Source of the DNA: Lichenostomus cassidix
Lineage: Eukaryota; Chordata; Aves; Passeriformes; Meliphagidae
Direction: 5' to 3'
NCBI GenBank assembly: GCA_008360975.2
Contig: CM039194.1
Span: forward strand, 10,898,426-10,962,425
DNA: 64,000 nt
Made by a program: the position numbers and the translations under genes
Notes under the pieces: generated by a model
The model's database searches: none
The model's input: only the letters and a program-made list of their open reading frames with translations
What the model was told of the DNA's origin: nothing
Shown here: piece by piece, positions 30,000-43,000 of the stretch
Layout of the letters: each line of letters begins with the position of its first letter
Position numbering within the stretch: position 1 is the first letter of the stretch

Positions 30000-32900
30000 A
30001 CATGGAGGGAGTTTCTTTTACAGTTGGAAATTATTTGAGGGGGTAGCCTAGGTGGTAGAACTCAAATAATTCTTTTGTGTGTACTTCATTGTTTTAGCAG
30101 AAATAAACCCAACCTTTCCTATGTTGTACCCCTGTCTTTGGTCGGTGGCAGATAGGTAGATGTGACTGACTCCTTCAGAGCCAATCCTAGGACAGGTAAT
30201 AGTTGGCATTAAAAGAGGAAATACTGTCAATCAGATTAGAATGATCTTTCTTCCATTCCTCTTTGACTGGAATGACCTAAAGAAAATAGGAAGATAAAGA
30301 GCCAGAAAGGAGTTCTGCAATGGGTTGAGTTCTGCAAGTGCAGGTGTTGTATCCCATAATCAGGTTTATCAACTTGTCCAGCTCAATTCAAGACAATGCC
30401 ACATTTTTTTTCCCCTTCCAAATACACATTCACATTCTTTTGGTTTAAAGTGACAAACAGGTCTTAAAACTCTGGAATAACAGAATAGATCCTTTAAAAA
30501 CTACTCTTGGCAGACTTTTCTGACTAGATATAGCCACTAATAATTATCTGTATTTTCAATTACTGCATACACACAGGAACCGTTTAAATTTTGTGCAATA
30601 TGGAGAATGCAAAACCAAATTGCTATGCATTTAAAGTTGGATTGAACTTAGAAAGGCGAACTCTGTTGTTTAATAAAAGTCAGGTCTCAAGTAACAAAAG
30701 ACTGGAGAAAAAGTTAATAATGGCTGTTAATCTTTATTTGAACTCTTGTCTGGTTAAGATATTTACTAGCTATTTATAATAACAACCTGAACATTTACAA
30801 TTTGGAAAGTTTACTCTTGGTTACAAATGCAGAGTTCATTATACATATTCACACAATTGTAAAAGTAATCTGTACAGAGAGACCTTTTTTAAAATCTAGT
30901 CTTTGCTTTTATTAAAAAAAGCACAAGAAAATTATTTTTTTTAGGTCTCAAGGTAATGTATTGTCCATTACAGCTTTAAACTAGAAATACATGATGAAGT
31001 ACTAATTAATACCATTTTAACATGTTAAAACAATGGATAAGAAATACTGTTATTAATGCCTTCATTTTTAAAGTAGTTGTTCCCCAAGGAAGAGTAAATA
31101 GAATACTTTTCATGGCACATACATGATCAAAAATCACAAAAAGTTTGTAAATAGAGATGTTAAGTACATTTTCCCTCATTTTAATATCTATATATTTCTT
31201 TTCAAAGGTGATACATTTTACAGAGATTTAGCCAACTTTGTATAAAATACCATGTAAATACATTCAGAACAAAACTCATTTTTGGCAAACTGCAAACACA
31301 CAAACAGCCCTTTCTCCTCTGAACAGCCTCCCTGGGGTGATGCAACCACTCACATAAATAAGGGACACTTGCATAACGTGGTAGAGGATTAAGCTCTATC
31401 GGCATATTTTCAAAACAAATATGGACAGATAAGGCACCTGTTGTATTTTTCTAAACTGTGTACAAATAATCAAGATTTTCAGTTAGATTTTAAATTACCA
31501 GCAGGTACAGTTTCTCAAATGCTAATGTACATGCTAGTTTTGTAATATTTCTGTGTCCAAAGTAATGTAAAACAATACAGGGGGCTTTCACTATTGATTG
31601 TGGTATTTGTGCTGAACGTTCTTAATATTTAACATTTTTGATTGTTTTTTAAGATAGCAGAAAAAGAAACCCAAATTGAAATACAAAAAGCTGTTATGAA
31701 ATTGTTTATAAAACTGCACTCAGTGAAACAAACCAGCAAACACAATAGGCTTCAGCTCTCATTTGCACTGATGGTAACTTACCACCTTTCCTGCTAAATT
31801 CACAAATTCAGTGAATATCATGAATGCTTTTGCTTTACAAAACCAGATCCTAATTTTTTAATGTAATTACAGAAATGAAAGTTTGATAAGCACTCGTCTA
31901 CACTTAAAAAACTCATGTAAAATTAACTTTTCAAATACAGTGTTTAACAGTATAATACAAAGCAGCAGATGATATTAGTGTCATTTACAGATACTTGGGT
32001 CACCTCCATTTTAAGTTTGTGTTGATTAATACTTATGTTATATAAGAAACCACACAAGTGAGCTGACACAGAAGTGAACTGACTGCTCCATGAAACCACA
32101 CAATTATGAGGCAACTTCTACCAGACAGGAATTAATTGTTTGTCCTAAGACATAGGAAAACCACAAATGTTACTAATGTATTTCTTACTCCACTCTTGTC
32201 AATAATTCAACTTCTTATGCATGGAAAACTTGTGTTTCCCAGCTTTCGTGTGGTTTCCCCCAGGCTCTCTACAGTAATATACAATAATATAATCTATTAA
32301 GCCCTTCCTCCATTCATTTCTAAGTGACAGATTTTCAGCACTTACTTTAGCTGCAGGTTATACAACAGTCACACATCCCTTGTGTTGTGCCACCAAATGG
32401 GACACAAGCACATGGAAAAGTTGCAGGAGTTCACCTGGGGATGTCAAAATACTAAAAGTAATTTCTAGCTTACAAATATAAATGATCACCAGGGAAAAGA
32501 AAGTTTAGGGAATGGATTTTTTACTCACTGATTTTCTTCAGTCTGCAATAGATTTCCTGAAGTGGACCTGTGGAGTATTTCAAACTGAACTAATTATGGC
32601 CAGGTCCAGTGCAGTGCCAGGGACACAGTAAAAAGTCAGGTGACTCCAGTAAATGGCACTGAGACTGGCTAACTAGGGTGACCAGATGTTTCTCTCTACC
32701 CCCTCCTTTTTGTTAAAAAAAAAATAAACACTATTGCAAAAGAGTCAAGAAATATGCTTACATAAAAGCTGTCCTGTGAAGTTGCCAAGTTCAGTGTGTG
32801 CCACAGTGATTGTCTTGGCGAGCTAAAGTGTCACAGGCCTCTTGAAATTATCCATATATTTCACTTCTCATTTGAAAATCTTGTTAAGCCCCTGGAAGGC

Positions 32901-35036
32901 TGGCTGTGCTGCTCAGCATGTCAGCCTGTCCTGAACAGGTAAAAACCAGGAGTTTCAAAATAAACAAAGCAATACTGAGGTTCTTTCCACCCCTGGACAC
33001 TGCTGAGGACACTTCTTCCTATGCTAGAGTGCATTAGAACCAAATTCACTGATCTGAATTCAGCCACATACCTGCACTGTTTGTCTAGGATGAGTGGTTT
33101 GGGGACATGGAATTTTTTACATTTTTATCATTTGTTGTTATGAATATTTTTGCATATTTTAAAGATAAATTTGTTGCCTGTAAAAAAATAATTCAGAGCT
33201 TCCATGCTCAAAATTTTAAAAATACAAATGTGTCAGAAAACCTACTACAGGTAGATTATATTTATGTAATGCTTTAAATTATCTGGGCAACAACGGCACT
33301 GAAAAAATGCTGAAAAAAATTATGGTATTTCCCAAGAAAGAAATACCAGCTTTGGAAAAAGAAATTAAAGTTTCTATCCACGCACTCCTAGTTTTACAGA
33401 TATCTATTCAAACCATAGAGTTACACAAAAGTCATGCCCATCTCTATGGGTGCTGTCAATTAAAGCACACTGTCACAGCAGAAAATTTGCAGAAAATTTG
33501 CTTCTATTTAAAATAAAAGTCTGCTCTAGAGGGCAGCATTGAACCAGCAGTCACTGACCAGGGAAAGCTTTATAATGCACATTACACTGACAGGCCAGGG
33601 GAGTTACTTACCGTTGTGATAGAGCTGGAATCTTTCCGGCTTAATATTTTAATTAATTTTTATTATTTACTGGAATCATTTGTGCATTACAATGTGTTAG
33701 TTCTAGCATTCTTGCCCAAGAGCCTGCTATGTTTGGCTGAGTGCAAAACCAATTCAAAACCAACACAGCCATACATATAAAACTTTACCCTGGGTAGTGG
33801 TTACTGTAACAGTCTCAAAAACACAGGTTTAAGACTAATCATTAATCCTCCATCATCTCCATGGATTACTTTGCACCATAGGATGTCTTAAACTGCTGAA
33901 ACCTCCCACGTGGTTTGCTGGTTTGCTTAAGGATTTCAAATGCTGAATTTATGAAATTACAGAAGACAAAAGCTCATCTAAATATTTTATCTATTGGTTT
34001 TCTAAAAGGAAAACACATCAGAAAGTTGCTTACCATTAAAAGAAACATTCTTATTTTTAAATACACAGAAGAAAAATTCATACAGAAATAAATTCATTAT
34101 CATTATATATATACAGGAAGTGTCAGAAGCAGTGCATACAGGAGAGGCAACTCCCCATGGGAATAAAACAAAGCAGGTGGCAATGTCTTGATTATGATTT
34201 TTTTTAAACTAAAATATTGACACTTGGAAACAGTTTCAGTTTGGGGTCAGATCAGGATTTCTCTGCCATCTCTTTCATAATCCAGAGAAATATTCCTGAG
34301 CTCACTGGCCAAGCCACGACTGAGCTACAAAACTCTTAATTAATCTCATTTGTCTCCATCAGAGAAGGCCAAATCATCAGGTTCACGCTCTGGCAAGGTT
34401 CCTCTCAAGCTGCTAGCACTGTGGAGCTACACACATGGGGTTTTTGCCTTATTTCCTTCTTCCCCAAATCCATCTTTCCCAGAAGCTTTAGGGAGTGCTC
34501 CCCATACTCACAGTTGGGTGCAGCATCACCACTCCTGGAGCACCAGCACTGACACAACCACAGGCAGCAGCAGCTCCAGCCTCAGTCACAGAGTGCTCTT
34601 GCTGTGTCTCATGGCAAGGCAGCCCTGCCTGCAGAGCTTTGTGGCTGAAAAACCTTATAGGGGTGAGTGAGTGAGTGAGTTCTTGTGCCCTTGGGATTCA
34701 GTTTGGGAATTTTGCTTCCAAAACCGATTGGGCTGTTACAGAGAGGATGTTGGTAGTGACTGGAAAGATGGTAATTAGCTAGTTTTAAATGGATCAAGCC
34801 TTAAAGAAAGTTATGTGTCCTTTGCTCCTGGGCAGCAGCAGCCATAGTTAGCTTAACCTAATGGAAACCACCATGCTTTTACAGACTGTTAAATTAGAGG
34901 AAGGAATTTTGCTTTGTAAACTAAACAAAAATACATTTGTCGGAGTTCCAGTTCCCCCAATATCCGCAACTTCAGTGTGTTACCCTGAATGTCTGTTGAT
35001 GAATCTGTGAAGTTACACCTAATATTTCAAGAAAAA
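30000..35036. other. AT-rich region between PHYKPL and COL23A1
   Basis: About 5 kb of AT-rich sequence without a recognised gene. A minus-strand AATAAA at 30737-30742 (reading CAAATAAAG) could end a transcript coming from the right. A perfect 16-base palindrome lies at 31015-31030 and a GAGT tetranucleotide run near 34662-34680. Confidence 0.5.
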
Positions 35037-35200
35037 TCAGTGGCTTAGTCTCATACTGACCCACATTTCATAAGCGTTAGCAGCCTCCCCGTCAATCATC
35101 TTCATTGCTGCTGACATGTAGTGGTAAAATTCAGCTGCATTCTGGAATTGCTGTAAAGCAGTCTCAGATTCTTTCAAACCAGAGGGAATAACAAGAGAGA
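35037..35200 (-). CDS. Unassigned ORF, possible terminal exon
   Basis: A minus-strand reading frame ending at 35037 has a protein-like composition in its last 40 codons (for example NAAEFYHYMSAAMKM and EAANAYEMW). It follows a plausible acceptor, GCTTTACAG. I do not recognise the family. It could be a small exon of a gene not otherwise seen, a decayed gene, or chance. No downstream or upstream exons were secured. Confidence 0.2.
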
Positions 35201-35584
35201 TTTCTTGGGGAAAAAAATGCCCTAAGCTTTGTGAAAGGCTGAGATCATGACTGAGTTTTGAGCAAGACTTGCTAGTACTACCTAAAAATAAAATTTGTCT
35301 TCGTGAGCTATTTGCAAAGTATTCAGAAAGACCCACATAAACATTTTCAGATGGAAGGAGAAAATAATCAACTGATCTGGCATGAATTTGCAGAGCAAAG
35401 CACATCTTTTTAACTCATTGCATTAAGATCATGACTGCTCCTTATTTAACAACTGCTCTTCTAAATATGTTTGTGTGAAAGGCACATGGAAGTCTAAACA
35501 GCTTTCCTCTTAGACTCTGTGTAATTGGTACAAAATCCAACAGCTCCTCTAATCAAGTCTGTTGATCTGAATAATATGATTTGA

Positions 35585-35655
35585 TAACCACAGAATGGCT
35601 GGGGTTGGAAGGGTCTTTAAAGATCATCTAGGTCCAACTCCCTGCCATGGACAGG
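35585..35655 (-). mobile_element. Short CR1 3' end
   Basis: The plus strand reads ACAGAATGGCTGGGGTTGG, then AAAGATCATCTAGGTCCAAC and CCCTGCCATGGACAGG, the reverse complement of the last 70 bases of CR1. It is strongly 5'-truncated. Confidence 0.85.
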
Positions 35656-37889
35656 AAACCAGGTACAGCCAGTTCAGAACATAAAGGCCAAATGCACCAA
35701 TGTCCGCTGAGGACCGGGAAGCACTGGAGGTGCCAGTGACAGCCCTGCTGGGGGATCCATTCCCTGCTCTGCTCCTGGGAGCTCTGCTCTCCACAGGACT
35801 CTGCTCCTTTGATGGAGGGGTTGGTAGAGTAGCTGTACCACCCCCAGCTACAGCCTTGGAGGACCTGCTGGTTAGCTCCTCAGAGCCAAAGTGAAGTGAC
35901 AGCAGTATACAACAGTATACAACAATCCCAACTTGCCAGCATTCCTGATGGGAAAGGCAGCAGCAGGATTCAGGAGAAGCCACTGCACATGGGCAGTGAG
36001 TCCAATGTCCTGAACATTCCTGACTGCCTGCAGGTGCACAGATGATCTTTGTATGTGCAGAACCAACCAAAGGCCTTTCCTGGGAATTTCCAAAGAGGAT
36101 CACTAAAAGGTTTGGTAGCTGAGCTGTGGCACTGATGGGGGTTGATACAGCTGCACTCCTGTGCTAGGATGATAATTCCAGCATTTCTCCATTACAAACA
36201 AATGTCTTGGGTGCTGTGGCAGCAGAGGCTTTGTGCTGGGAGGGGGATGGTGGCCTTGCAGAGTGGTGAGAGGGTAAAGCACTATTCTGGTATTCTGTAT
36301 CAATGTTTTGCAGGCCTGGCAGTGGTCACAGTTGATGCCTACAAGCACTGGATATTCCACAAGTTGAAGACGGAATACTGACTTGTTTACCTGAAGATAA
36401 TAGGACTTCGGGGTATTTCCTCAGAGAAAATATAAATTTTAATATAATTTCATAAGCTTTGGAGGTTAGCTTGTCTTGTAGCTTCAGTGATATCAAACTT
36501 CTTCAAGTAGGAGCTAGATAGAAAGCTGTTTAGTTTTTGCCAGCGTATGTAAAACAAGACTTTTCTATCTGCATTGTAGATTGTTTGTGGACACTTCCAG
36601 ATTCTTGTGCTTTCTGCAGTCATTCTGGGGACTGAACTCTCATTGATACTGAAAGAGGTTCCATGAACAGGACATGTGCAGGAATTTGAGCGTAGAAGCC
36701 CACAGCATGGTTTGGAGTAGTGAACTGCTTTTAGTTTGGAGATGACAGGGGGAGATGGGAAGAGCAACTGTACATTAAGGGAACAATTACAGATCTTCCT
36801 GGTGACATCAATGAGAGATTTGCCTTCAACCTTTCACAGAAAAATTTTTTTAGCTTTAATTTGGGATATTAAAGGGGTTTTTCAAAAGCACTAAAGGCCA
36901 GTGGAAGCTTGTTAGCTGCTCCTTATGCCTTTAAAAACCCCTACACCAAAAGTGATAGCTGAGAACATGAAATGGAAGTAAATAAAATGCATTTTCATTG
37001 CTGTTTTGAGTTACATAATTGTTGTTTCTTGATTTGTTAGTTAATCTGAATTTACATGGATTTAATCTATATGGTGACCAAGGAAACGGTGAGTAACTGG
37101 TAGAGATGCCAAGCAGAGCCACAAAGCCAGAGATGTGTGGGTGTAGCTCCTGAGCAGCCAACGCTGGGTAACAAATTCACTGCCAGCAGCCCTGAGGCTG
37201 TGTCACCTCTCCCGAGCTTGGTGGCCATTCCAGCACTGACCAGCACAGAGCACAGGCTCCCCCTGACCTCGGGGATAAGCTCAAGGACACCCAGAGCCTG
37301 GTCAGAAACGAGAACCCACAGACAGCAGACATCACCCTCTCTGTGTGGAGCACAAAGACATTCCCACTGTTGTTCAGAATATTGGAGCAAGACCTTCAGC
37401 ACACTAGATCAGCTTGTACTAGGATGGGCACATCCCTCTCTGGCAGTAGCTGCAGTAAGTAGCAGTGAAGCAAGAATCTTAACAGAGCTTTTGGATCTAC
37501 TCAGTGCACCAAAAATGCCTCCCTTCTGTATTCTCTAAGATCAAGGCCACAAAGAGCCTTAATCATCATGTTTGATATTATGGTAAGGCTCTTAATTTCA
37601 CCTAAGACAGAACACAGCAACTTGTGTTGAGCTAAGTATTTCCTCCAGAAATGATCTGTTAAATTGGAAAGGCAGTAAAGTGATAGCAATTATATCTGCT
37701 TGAGATTAACCAGTCTTATGCATAAAAATCCACAGTTCACTTATTTGAGTTTGTGTAGCTTCAACTTCTACCCGTTGGATGAATATTTGTATATCTTTCT
37801 CTGTTCAGTTAAAAAACTTGTCAATATGAAGTATCTCCTCCCTGTAAAGGAATCTGGTTGCTTCTTCATCTTCATTGTAAACTGAACAG

Positions 37890-38060
37890 ACTCAGCTGTA
37901 AGCCATCTTCTTCCTCTTTGAAATATTTTTAATGGCTCTCTGCTGCACAATTGCTGCTTTTTCAACATCTTAAAAATGTGAACTGTGGAATAGTTTGCAA
38001 TTTTTAATTGATCCCACAGTGGCATATGCAGATACCAAAATAATAATCCTTTTGTTCATT
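37890..38060 (-). mobile_element. Possible ancient CR1/L3-type fragment
   Basis: Sequence around AATGGCTCTCTGCTGCACAA and CAACATCTTAAAAATGTGAA follows the order of the CR1/L3 region that is upstream of the 3' end. It is very diverged. I would accept it only after a profile search. Confidence 0.3.
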
Positions 38061-39983
38061 ACCCTACTCTGCATGGGATGTGCCTGAGATGAGATAATTT
38101 AACAAAAGAGAAAGAAAAGGTGAAGAGAAGGAAAAAAACAAGAGTGTGCAGAGTTAGTTTGCAGTTAAAACCATGTAAACCAAGAAGAAATAAAAAGCAA
38201 ATGAACCCCACAAACTAAGACAATTAAATACTCCAAACTCCCAATTTCTGGGAATCCCAACAGCAACATAATGTGCTCTGTTGTTTAAGAAGAGACTTAA
38301 GCAGAGCCTTCCCTGTCCTGCAACTCCCTGCACTGAAAGTATTGCCAGGTTTTTGTGTTTTGAAATTCTGCAGCAGAAGCTTCCTGGGGAATTTGTGTTC
38401 CACAGCAACAAAGTGCTTGCACATCTTCAGGCACAGACCCCAGAACAGGACCCAGAGGTGCTTCCTCCTGAGGAAAAAGGTTTCTCTTGATTGTAGAGGA
38501 AATAAGCACAGGTAGTCAAGGTTGTTCTGTCAAGCTGCAGAGTTACTGTTTCCATCACACCAACAGCAGGTAGTGACGAACGGAGCTTGGCTTTGTTTCC
38601 TCTGCAGGTTGCAAATCCTTCTCCTGTTTGACCAGACAGTGAGACAGCAGCTTCTTCCATTTTTAGGGCTGCACCCTTCTTTTCTTTGTTTTCAGCCAGG
38701 TTTTTTCACCCTTTTAATGTGCATGTGCAATGCAAATAGGGAGTTGAGAGCCAAATTAAGACAGGATTAGGGATTTGCCCTCCTTCATGCAGTAAGGCAC
38801 ACGAGGCTGGCTCAGTACTGTTAGTTCACACTGCAGCATGAGCAGTGAACACTGTTCATCCCCAGCTACTGTCATTGGTACCTTGATCAAATCCTGTTGT
38901 TACCATGCACATTTTATGGGTTTGGGAGCTTTACATTATTTTCCAAGTCCATAAATGTCAGAATCCAGTATAAAAAAAGGTCAATATATTACTGTAAAAA
39001 GTTTTTTTTTCCTTTTTTTATACAAAAATTAAAAAGATCAAAATATATCACATTATTTACATATTGTGCTTCATGCTTAGAAATCACTGAAAAAGAACAC
39101 ACAGACAAACATTTTAATCAGAGAAATGCTCCATTCATTACACTTATTAACCTTATTGTTAATACTTACAAAGGATTAGCATTCAGATTTCTTTTAATAT
39201 GAACAGTACATCCAAATAAATTACACAGAATTAAAACTTTTGCTATACTAAGGGTGTGCTCACATTCCAAGTGAGGGTTTGCAACCAGTTAGTGACATGT
39301 TAACTCTAACTGTGTCCACATACCACATGTTCACAGCTAGGTTAGTAATTCCACTCAGCTTCAGTGTCATACCCTTGTGGGGGAATGAGGATTCTCTTTC
39401 AAGTCTGGATCAAACCCTCATCTCACAGGGGGACATCACTCTCCTCATTCTCTCTGGCTGCTCTGGGTGCATGAGATGCTACAAATTACCTGACCACCTG
39501 CACCCAGCACTTCAGCATGCACTGAAGCAGTGCAGTGGCTGTGGGTTATAATTACAATAGCAGAAGAGTCTTTGTTAGAAAAGAAATGTTTAGAACTCTG
39601 CAACAAAGAGACAACCCACTGTTAACTTCTCAGCTGGAGGGTATGGGCTGAGTAAGTCACACGAGCCAGTGGTGCAGCCTTTCCATGGGTGGTTCCTAAG
39701 CTGCCTTGGCCATAATAAAAGCCTGAGCAAGCCTGGAAAAAGGCATTCTACTGTCAGTGTTACAATCATTTTTCACGCTTAGCAAGTTTTTGGTGTTCCC
39801 AGCACCAGTCTAGAGCTGGGGGGAACAAGACCTGAAGCTGCTGGAATCCTGCTGTCCCAAGGCATAATGTCATGTCTGCCAGCCCTGTGACCTGTTGCTT
39901 AAAGCGTGTGCAGCAGTGCAAACAATCACCGTGCAGGGAGCTAAATTACTCAGGATCTGTTCAAGGATATGCAGTTATTAATG
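38061..39983 (-). other. COL23A1: Probable COL23A1 3' UTR and downstream flank
   Basis: The sequence after the COL23A1 stop codon is AT-rich, especially at 38.90-39.25 kb. I found no canonical AATAAA on the minus strand within 1.2 kb of the stop, so the transcript end cannot be placed. Variant signals are possible in the AT-rich part. Confidence 0.35.
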
Positions 39984-40031
39984 TTACTGTACCTTATGCC
40001 AACATCCTGCTACTGGCAGTCCGTCTGGTCC
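39984..40031 (-). CDS. COL23A1: COL23A1 last coding exon (C-terminal NC1 end)
   Basis: Encodes [15 protein letters not shown] and stop, after a TTTTGCAG acceptor. The human protein ends at GCWHK, so this copy runs on for two residues before TAA. The cysteine is one of two that lie just after the last triple helix. Confidence 0.93.
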   Translation of the reverse strand, partial: GPDGLPVAGCWHKVQ

Positions 40032-43000
40032 CTGCAAAATTGAAATTACAGATTCAGTTTTCCTGACAGTCACTTAAATGTCAGATCCAAAAACCTGAAG
40101 CTCACTCGTCACGATGAAAGGTTTAGCAGCACTGTTAATTACCATGCAAAACCCATTCACTGTATATGCACAAAAATGAATATGCAGGCAATGTAATCCA
40201 TGTGTCATGCACAACACAAAATTGAATACACCTCAGGGTAAAAAAAAAAAAAAAAAATCAGAAATCTCCACTTTCTTTTTTCCTTTAAACAAGAATATGT
40301 GTACAAATACAAAGATTTAAAATCACGGTTCATTAACTTCATAATCTGCTTTATAAGGTAGTGTTTTTTGCAATCAGACATATATATGGAACGCATGATG
40401 TGGAAATGTATTTTTTGTTAAAATGTGCTTTTCTGTTTGGGGGAGGTGATTAGGTATTTTTTTTCCTAGATGGTATCCTAATTGTGTTACATTTGATCCT
40501 GCAGTACTTAGTTTCTTTAAGAAATCTTGAGTTGCTGAACTGAGAATAGGATGAATTGTGGACTATGCAAAGGGAGTGAAAATATTTGTCTTGTTCTGCT
40601 GGAGATACAAGAAACATACAAAAATCAGAAAGCCAGAAGAGCTCTCACTGACCAGGAGGAGAACACTGGAAAGGAAGGAAGAGGAACAAGCTATGTGTGA
40701 CCAGCTCTCAAGACTCTTTAGAAGAAATAGCTGACTTCAGCTGCCTTTTTTGATGCTGGATTTTTTTAAGGCTCTTGGATCTCCGATTACATGAATTTCT
40801 GCATGTAGAGCCACAGAGAGCACACAGGCACTGATCCTTCCCTCAGAGCCACCTCCAGACTCACTGGGGTGGGAAGATGTGTATGCAGCAGAGAGAACTG
40901 CTAGTGCAAATACAGGTCAAAATGCAATTTTACATTTTTTACTGTAAATGTCAGTCATCACATTTTTTGTATTCTGTATTGATTTTATATGTAAAATAGC
41001 CTATGCCCAATAAAACAGATGCAGTGAAGTAAGGTAACTCTCCAGCTATTCATAGTGTAACAAGTCATATTTTCCTGTAACCTTAGTTAGAAAACACACG
41101 TTTTTCTGCAGACACAGTAATATTTTGTTCCATAACTATAAAAAAAAAAGGTAAAACTTGTATGTTTGCCAGAGTTGTCCAGGGGTGATGGGGACAGGGA
41201 GAAGGTGCAGAGCAGTTGTTTGATCTAAAACATCCTGACCTGCTGTTAAAGTGCACCCTAACACTGATGGTCAGGGGGTTGATTTCTGCCCTGGGGTTTT
41301 TCTCCTTCTTGAGCACTCAGAATATTTATTTTGGCCATCATAAAACTCCACACCTTTCTATGTTTCACCTGAGTGATTCCAAAATGACTCTTTGCAGCTT
41401 GTCTGTGAGGCTCATGCTGATGCCCCTGGACTGAAAGCCTAGCAAGCCTCCACTGCACCCTGGGCTGCAGAACAAAGTCAACATTCCAACCAACCTGCAA
41501 CTACCCAGGAAGATTCACAAGTGCTTTACTAACTGGTTATGTTGTAGTTAATTGGAGAAATCACCTACTGCAGTTTACAATGCCTTCAACAGAGATGGGC
41601 CCTGTGTTTTCTGTATAGTTAAGATGGGAGATGCTTGGTGAATAGAACATCTCTGGGGAGTAAATATGAAGAAGTTGGAGTGGGCCTGCTGTTAGGAATT
41701 GGTTTCTTGGATACATCTGAAAGTAATTTAACTTTTTGAAAGAGAAACAGCTTACTGCCCTTTTGTTTCTCTGAGGACAACTGCAAATCATCTAACACGC
41801 AGCATTTTCTATGGTTAAAAAAATGAAAATAAAACAATGACCTCTCTTAGCTAGTCATGCAGAGCTCTTTTGGGGAGCAGAGCATGAACCTTCCTGCATA
41901 ACCACTGGACCCAACCTGAGCTCTGTGCTCACACAGCAAAACCCTTCTGATGCCCAGAGTGCCAGTGGCCCTGCTCTGCAGGACTGGCTGCTCATTTGAG
42001 GAGAGCTTTTCAAATCCCAGCTGGGAATGAGACTCACAGGGCTGCAGCAGCACAGGCATGAGGGCAACCAAACTGGGCCCTGGGTACTAAGAGAAACCAT
42101 AACTAATTTTGAGCATCTGTAACCATAAAGGGACTGGCATCCCCAGCGTGATCTCCCATGTTTTACACTCTTTATCTAAAGTCATTTTAAATGGGAAGAA
42201 GAAGGCATAACACTTTGGCCTCTTTCCCTGAGTGCCAGAGTGAAACATCTCGTTCCAGCTCTGCTGCCTTGTGTCCTTCCTCTCCCTGGAGGGCTTTGCT
42301 CCTCGGGAGAGGGCTTGGCCACAGCAGAACACACACAAGCCATGCAAGAAACACAGAGCAGATACTGTACCAAAGGGCAGGGCACGCTCACCCCATCCAG
42401 GCCTGGCAAACCTGGCTCCCTTTTGCTGCCTGCAATGCTATGATCTCCCTGTTTGGAAAAATAACTGCTTGTTGAGAATGGTAAAGGACGTAGGAGTTAC
42501 ATAGACAGACATCCATGGTTCAGCAGTGGAGGAGGAGGACAGGGCTAGAGCTTCACAGCTCCATTTCTGATGACACAGCAAGTCAGCAGAGAGGTTTTAT
42601 GGTAAGGAATTCACAGACATGTAAAGTCTGTCATCTGGGAAAGATCTTCTCTACAAAAACCGGAGATTCACATTTGTAAAAGGGCAGTTAAAGAGATAAG
42701 AGGTAAATCACCCAACATGTTGAGAGAGGAAAAAATTAATTGCAGTTCACATTAAATATCCAGGCAAAATAAAGCATATTGACTAAAGGAGCTGTTTGCT
42801 GATACAGTGGAGCCACATGACAGCTTTGGCTGCCAAAGCTATGTCCAGAGGGTGAAGAAAAGTCACACATTTGGAGAAGAAATAAGTTTTTGAATCATGT
42901 TAGAGCAAGTACCTGGCACTATTAGATGCCTCTGAACCAATGTCTAAACAGTTACATTTAAGTAGTTTCAGTTCAAGATTTGATTTTTAGCTTCAAAGCA

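Noticed and set aside
35624..36103. A 159-codon minus-strand ORF rich in Ser, Pro and Thr
   Set aside because: It runs into a CR1 fragment at its 3' end, has no recognisable domain, and no clean splice links to neighbours. A coding role is possible but not supported.
37137..37538. A 133-codon plus-strand ORF
   Set aside because: No family motif, no start context, no nearby promoter, and ordinary intergenic composition.
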